From Karalla daura (Eukaryota; Chordata; Actinopteri; Chaetodontiformes; Leiognathidae), in assembly GCA_029224185.1 (NCBI GenBank), contig CM055193.1:8206359-8270358 (forward strand): DNA of 64,000 bases, read 5' to 3'. The position numbers were made by a program, and so were the translations under genes. Positions 49,747 to 57,500 of the stretch are shown here, piece after piece. Every line of letters begins with the position of its first letter. Position 1 is the stretch's first letter. The notes beneath the pieces were generated by a model that was not told where the DNA came from, ran no database searches, and worked only from the letters and a program-made list of their open reading frames with translations.

Positions 49747-51553
49747 TACATGCACGCACACGTCTGCTTCAGGTCGCAGCCATCCTGGTGAAATGGCCTC
49801 GGTCGGTGCACTGGTGCTCACTCCCTTGCTGCTCCGGTGCAGTTTCCCCCTATTACCTTGATAACATGCTTCTGCCCTGTTGTTAAGATGAAGTGAAAAT
49901 CATATATTTTCATTCTCCTCTCAGCTTTTTTTTTTGGTGGAAACACACCATCCTGACATCTGCCTCTGCCACAACTGTCTTTATCCACTCACAACATTTC
50001 CCTTTCGGATGCGAGACACAAAAGAATCGGTGCGTGCGTGGATTTGCATGCAGATGATCTTTTGGAAGGCTGAATCCGATGCATTCGACTCTAGCCTCGC
50101 TGTCTAAGCACCTTGCCCTGTTGTGTTGCAAAGTGCAGATGCGTCCAAACACCCACACGTATTTGAATAATCTCTGTCACCCCAGGTTGTCAAATATCAA
50201 AAGATTTATGAAAACACTGAGATGATGCGATTCCAGCTGCCGGCGATAATCCAAAACAGTTCAGGCGGATGTGTTGTTGTGTTGTTGTTTGCATAGAAGT
50301 TGCGGCTGCAGCGATGATTGGACTTCCTTTAACTTAACACTGTTGAGATGACCTCGTGTTTTCCACACCTGTGACTCCCACCCCACCCCCCTCCCCAGCC
50401 CCCTCCGCCCGCTCGCCCTCTGTTTGCCATGTTCGGCTCCACGTCGAGGGGAGCCATGCGTAAAATGGCAACAAAAGATCACAGCGCGTCCTCTCGTCTC
50501 CCGTGCACCTGGCATGTGCTCGGTCAACTGCTCCACGCTCTCCAGTCAGTTACCGCCAGGGTCGCCCAGCGTCCCGAATTCATCCGCTGACTTTTACGAA
50601 ACAAACTCCGCAAACTCGCTGCTCGGACGTCACAGAGATCTGAGTCCAGGGGCCGGCACACAGACTTGAGAACTGCTGTCACCGAGCATGAGAAAGCTTT
50701 TATTCTGCGTCCTCTACGACCACAAAACGGAACATTTCGTACTTTGCAGAAGTGTTGGATGATAACATAACGAAGCATTTTCCTGGAGGCACATAGACCC
50801 TCTAGTAAAACACCCACAGGATCCAGTCACGCATCATGTCATGAAAACCACTTAGGTACTTGTAAGAAGCCTCCTGTACCCGCATGCTCTCTTGAGAAGA
50901 GACAGCGCTGCCAAGTATCATTAGCAGTGACTAACTATACCATACCTTCTCCTCCAAGCTCTCGGTGAGGAAAATTAAAATTGCGGCTTCTAATCTTCGT
51001 GGCTCTCTGTAAACAGCTGAGTTTGACAGGAGACGGACTTGACGCGTCTTTTGGAGATCTGGAGTCTTTTGAAAAAAAGAAAATGTGTGAAATTCCCCCT
51101 CGCCTATCAGTTGTTTTTTAGCGTGAAACCTTGACTAGACTTCACCAGAGGCAGATCTCAAGCAAAAGGCTAAAAAAACTGGACGTGATTAGAGGACAGG
51201 TTGCCTTTTTTAATGAGACAAACAACATCTTTAAAGATGGAGGGGATTCCGGGACTTGGGCCTGTTTTTATTTATCAAGCAAGAGGTTTAGTCACTCAAA
51301 TAGAAATTTGATTATGTTTTGGCCTTTTTCAGACAGTTTCAGTTTGTATTAATAAACCAAATTACCACTTTATCAGGATACGGATGAATCATTTTGGTAA
51401 CTATGTAATTTATTCAAAAAAAAAAAAAATCCAAAATGACTAAAAGCTTCAATCCTCTGATGATATTAACTAATACACCACTTGAAAGGTAAACACAGGC
51501 AAACCCCCTCATCCGGCTTACAAAACTGTTTTCAAATTGGAATCAGAGTTGAT

Positions 51554-51588
<35 letters not shown>

Positions 51589-54500
51589 TGTGAGAAATGA
51601 TCACAACAACACAATCTAACCACAGCGTTTTAGAGAAGATGCCACATCCTGCACATATTGTTCGATGTGGCACACACAGTAATGATGCAGGAATCCCTGT
51701 GTGGGCAGCAGCACGCGGCTCTACAGGAAAAAAAAGAAAAAAAAAGCTTATACTTCATGTCCCCTATAGTGGGTGGGAGGAGAAATATTTCAGTAATGTC
51801 ACCAAAAGGATGTGAACACACCAAATAAATGAAGCACAAATGAGAAAAGACATTTTGGGGAGGTTATCAGCTAATAGACGTTCTTCATTACCATTGTGCT
51901 GGGATACAAGGTTTATGGCGCTCTTCCTGGCGGGCGGACCTTGCCTCTCGCCTCATGAAGGTCATGACATCACTGTTGCCGAGCGCAGCAGTTTCTGAGG
52001 AGACGGCGTGAGCGCTCTCCAGCCCGTCACGAAAATTACTTTTTTTTTTTTTTGTCAATACGGGTATCTTTTAATGAGCTTCACCAAAATATCTCTCCTC
52101 CCTCAGATTGTGTCAGCCCCAGCACTCCTTGTTATAGGTTAGGACACCCCTGGAGCTAAATATCAGGCCCTGGGACGGGGGTGGGAGGCAATTCACTAAA
52201 AGTTATGACAGATGACACGTTTTTTTTTTTTTCCCCCTGCCAGTGCCACATTTTTGACAGTCCGTTCTGATTTCCAGTCTGGAAGGCTGGCTCAGTCAAT
52301 ACACCGGTGGACACGTCGTTGTGAAAAATGCATTACAACAAAAGCGAGAGCCTCATGCTGTTGTAACCGCTAATGACCGGCTTGGGCGCATGCAGGGGGG
52401 ACCGGTTACGTGTTGTCACCGGTTCCTCCTGTCTGTCTGCCCATCTCGGAGCCCGGTAATGGGGCAGTGGGGGTGGGGGGGGGGGGGGGTCCGGGTGCTC
52501 TGTGCCAGGCAGGATGATGGGAAGACCATCCTCACAGAGAGCGGCGGCTCCAACATAGAATAGGGCTCTGCAGCACAAAGCCAGACAGAGTTATTCATGA
52601 CACGAGCCGGGCCTGGAAAGTAGGCCACCCCCAAAAAACAAGAAGAGACATTCAGGTAGTTGAGAGGTGACTGCAAATCCCGCCGGATCCATTATTGAAG
52701 GCGTTCTCTAACCGGGCACAGAGCATCGCAGTTGTCACTTAACAAATCGAGCCTTTATCGCTGTGCTGTGTTTTAGTTTCTAAACCATACCCGACTAAAC
52801 TGCTGTTGCAGAAAGTGTATCTCTGGTGGGTATAATTATGAGAATTACCCTCAGCAGCTCTTTGTGTAAATGAAAAGCGCGTCGCTTGTTGTGGCTGGAT
52901 GTTGGCGTTTGGCTCGTCACTGAGATGTAGAATTCAAATGCAAGCGTTTGATTCCTGATGAGGACGTTAATAAATCATTACAGCGGCTATAAATAGAGAG
53001 TTGCCAAGCAGTTGTGAAAATGACTTCATGTATTTATTTATGTTAAAGCAACAGGAATTAATTATGAATGTTCTGTGACAAGCTAAACATTCGAGCGGTG
53101 GGTGAGAGGGGCTACGAATTTGGGTCAAGCTCACGGGGAGGCACAATGAGAAACCCTGTCTCGCTGATTAGAGGCTGTAAGAAAAAAGGATTTGGTTTGT
53201 GCGCAGTGTTTGTGCGCATGTGTAGCTGCATTAGCAGGAGTGCAAAGGGAGCCTTACATATCTACTTTTTTTTTGGAGAGGGGGGATAGAGTGTGTGTGT
53301 GTGTGTGTAATGAGTGTGTGTGTGAGTGAGCGTGTGCAGGCTCTGCTTGCATGTGATGAGTATGAGTAAGCACCTAACGCTTATTGTGCCCCTGCTACCG
53401 AATCGGCTCCCCTGCGCGGTCAATAAATCAGCTCCGATAGGGTCAGCATCGTCGCGTCTACGGTATCAGAATCTCATTAAAAGCTTATTCCAGTCGTGTT
53501 TGGTTCGCCCGCAACAAACTCTGAAGTGTTGCTATGGATACCAGACAGGTTAACAACCACCAAACATGGAGGCTCGGGCGCAGGGGCTGCGAGATCCTCT
53601 GGTGATTATCTTTGACGCCGGAAACGCTTCGAAACGCCTCCTGATGCGTTTGATATCGGCCGCCCCGATATTTTATCACTCGACGCGGCTCGGACGTAAG
53701 TGAAAGCGCAGCCGCAGTCGTCTTCTCTCTCTCTTTCTCTCTCTTTCTCTCTCTTTTTTTTCTTTTTGCCCCCTCTCAGCTCTGCATGACACGGAACAGA
53801 GCGCATCGAGAGCATTGTGATATTCATACAGTTATTAATGCATGGTGCGCCAGCCAGATCACTGCCTGTGATGCCGCTCCACAGAGAAGCAGAGGAGGGA
53901 GATGGACTGAGAGAGAAGCGCTTGACTCTATTGGCATGTTGATGATATCAGACACATGAATTACTGGTGGGGAGATTGGAAGACAAAAAGCCTGAGCGGC
54001 ATGTAAATGAAAAATTCGGCATGAAAGAAATTATCATTAGTTGTGCTATTTACCAAGAAAAGATGTATGCAAATGGTGACATTTCCCCCCCACACCACAC
54101 CACCACCACCACCACCACCACTCTCTTTCTCTCTCTCACTGAATCAGCAAGCATTTCGCCCCTCTGCAGATGCACCGCGGTGCCTAATGTGTTTACAATT
54201 GTATCTCCTTCCCCTCATCCGCGTCACCACTGGCTGACTGTAAGGCGGCATACAAGTGACATCTGATGCTTTCAAGTGCAGTAGATTAGGGAGGAGGCTT
54301 TGGCGAGCAACTCTTGAAAAGCCCTCTTCAAGACATCCTCGTTCCCCTCCAAGACCCTCAAATGAGACAAGAGGCTCTTGCGTGTCGGCTGAATCACATC
54401 ACCTCTCGGTGAAATCACTACCTTTTAATCAAGCCGCTACACGAAATTCCCGTTAGCCTCAATCGCGGCATTATGTAAGCTCGACAATGTGGAAAAATGT

Positions 54501-57500
54501 GTGTTACGTAACCCGCCGAAAAAGAAATGTGTGGCGGAGGATGCACCTAAGAGAACGTACCGGGGGCTCAGATGAATGGCAATCTTATGAATGATCTTAC
54601 CACTTAGCGCAGTGAGAGCCTTTCACACGCTGCACTCCAGTGCGTGCGGAGCTGCGGGGAAAAACAAATGTAGACCTGCTGTAGCCTGCCAATGTGCTGC
54701 TCTTAGTCCGCAGGAGCAGCCTCTCATTGTGCTCGGGGAGGAATTTACATGGCAATGCACCCGGGCTACGCAAATTGTTAGCGGAGGCAAGGTAGAGGTC
54801 GGGCGGAGAGGCTGCGCGTTCGTTCCGACGAGTGCTGGGATAAAACATTCGACGGGGGGGGGGGGGGGGGGACGAGAGGCGGCACACGGCCTGACAGTGT
54901 GATCCATCAGTCGAGACGAGGTCCGGGTGGACAGGCTGGTAAAAAGAAAGGAGGCCATGTGAGGACGCTCGGGTAAAGTGACGGTGATGCCTGTGCTGTT
55001 GTCATTAATACGCTTGAACCGTCTTTGACTTGACTGAGTAGCTGCAGGTCAGGCTTTAATAAATGCTGCTGGATTATGTTACCATCCGCATGGCTGCTCT
55101 TTTTGCCTCACAGCAAACAACCAGACCACCTACACATCTGATGGAAATGTTTGATTATCAGGGACGGGGGAAGGAGGGGCGGACGTGAGGGAGATTCGTG
55201 TTGTTGTTTCTAAAATAAACATATTGTGGACTGATGCAGGTGTTTTGTCAGGACCAGTCTCTGCAGGCAGGGATTATAAAAGGCAAAAAAAACAACCATT
55301 GAACTTTTTCTTTTTTGCTGAATGCACATTTTTGTTATCAGCCGGCGTTCATTATTAGGTTTTGCCTCATCACTGGGCTCAACGGTGTGGCTGCTCAGTA
55401 ATTGGCAACAGATGTTAAGCCATCGTAGCTGCCTCGTCTCTCATTTTTCTTGATAAGGATTTAAACGCCGCTCCTAACTCAATTGTCTGCCTCATTGAGA
55501 CGAACTGCCCATTTACACTCGCATTAACATGTCTGCCAACTTTTCCGATGCGAAAAATAAATATCTCACTGTTTGTTTGTTTGTTTGTACCTGTCTGTGC
55601 TTTCCTCCCAGCTGTACATCCAGACAACCACCCTGACCATCTCCATGAACCTCAGTGCCTCCGTAGCACTGGGCATGCTCTACATGCCCAAGGTGTACAT
55701 CATTATCTTCCACCCGGAGCTCAACGTACAGAAGAGGAAGCGTAGCTTCAAGGCGGTGGTCACAGCTGCCACAATGTCATCGCGTCTGTCCCAGAAGCCC
55801 AGCGAGAGGCCCAACGGAGAGGCCAAGACTGAGCTCTGCGAGAACCCGGCCGCTGACCCCATGAGTAAGTAACCCGGAGAGAGACTCACGCGAAGCCTCA
55901 GAGCCACGTACGTGAGCGACGTGACCCCGGCTCGTTTTTTTTTTTTCGCCCTCGCATTAGAACAGCCGACCCGTGTGTAATCGCAATGTGTAATCTCTTG
56001 CTTCTACCCGATCAGGATTTTAAAAGTTAATCTTTTTTTTTTTTGGAAACTCGACACAAATGAGCAGTCACGGGCGGCTCATTATCGTACGCTGTGCAAG
56101 TTACGCACCAGATTTTGTCGCAATTCCTGTAATTAAAATCTATGAGAGCCAATGTCATGCACATGAATTTAGTGTTAATTATTGATGAGCTGCAGTAGGC
56201 ACAGCGACTGTCTATTTTGTCTATAATGAATTAATAAAGACCTGGACCCAGAATTTGAGCTCTACATACATATACGTGTCTCTGATATAGAGGCTTCGAT
56301 GGCTTTTTTTAAAACATTATTTTTTCCAAGAATGGCAAGAATGAGATGTTATGCTATTCTTTCTCCTATCTTTCTCATATTTCCTTTCTTGTATTAGAAA
56401 GTCCCACTCCGGCAGTTTAATTGGACGGCTGCTCGGGTAAAAAAGTATGTATAATGTGCTATAGAATGGCCCCAGTTATCTCGTTTCTTGATAATGGCTA
56501 GACCTTTAGCCCGAGAGCACAGCGGTGAGCATGAAAGAAGATGTGGGACTTGCTCTGTGAAGAGATTTGAAGGAGCAGGGCTTTGTCGCCGGGAATGGTA
56601 GGAGATAATCTGTCTCTAGCTGTGTGTTACTCATACCGCCCTTCATCTGGAACAGTAGGCATGATCCTGTTAGCAAAGATAGTGGGCATTAGTTCGTGAG
56701 TGGGGAAGCCTACATACTTCCGCAGTAAGGTGATCTAGTGTTTGTTTTGGGTGAGAAACACCAACACTAGAAATGTTTTTTTTACGTGGTTTCAGTTCAG
56801 CGTTGCCATGGAAGCTCTTTTTGCTCCTCTCCGGTTGTCGGGATGAAGACGGCGATGATTGACAGCTCATGCAAATCGCGCATCACAGGCTCCAAAGGCC
56901 TCCTCTCCCGCAACGCTTCTAATCACGTCGAGCGATCGTGGCACCCACAGGTGCACCAGCCCCTCAGCCCCTCTTTGAATTACGCCTCTGAGATGACAGA
57001 TATTCCTGGGAATTTCTCCAAACAGCCGAACAGTTGTCACACTCATCTGTCATGAGCCGAACGAGCTGGCGCGGAGCGTGCGTGCGAACGAGCGGGCACA
57101 AGTGCGAAAGCGTTTTTTTTTTGGGGGGGGGGGGGGGGGGCGGGGGGCTGTGTGCATCTGTGTGCGGCTCAATGTGTGAGTTACGCACGTATAAATCAGA
57201 AAAGCTGATGCAACCGTGTCAGGGGATGGGGAGCGTATCCTCTCCAGTCACACATGTGGCTCGATGAGCACTGCATCGAGGGTGAAACCTTAACATCTGT
57301 CGCGGCATCACATCAAAAAATCCCCAAGCACGCCACGGGTCTCCGAGAGGCCGTCCCAAAAGTGCCCCTTGTCATCTGTTCTGTGTGTCTCTCACCTTCT
57401 GTCTCTCCTACGTGAATGTCTTCTCGCCTCGTCTACCCTCCACGCGCACCCCCTCTCCTCCCACTGCCCTTCTATTTTAGCGGCAGGAGAAGTGACATTT

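Larger units (their letters stand above)
48616..55611 (+). other. grm7 intron between probable exons 8 and 9
   Basis: 6996 nt, GTGAGT...CTCCCAG, phase 0. The first 110 nt after the donor are nearly pure CT, a candidate polypyrimidine-binding-protein platform. Contents: CA and CT/CA repeats at 48847 and 49705, (CT)n at 51560, G runs at 52475 and 54854 and a (CCA)n near 54098. No SINE was recognised here, in contrast to the two preceding introns. Long stretches such as 49900-51550 and 52500-54050 are unique-looking, with nothing nameable. Confidence 0.9.
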
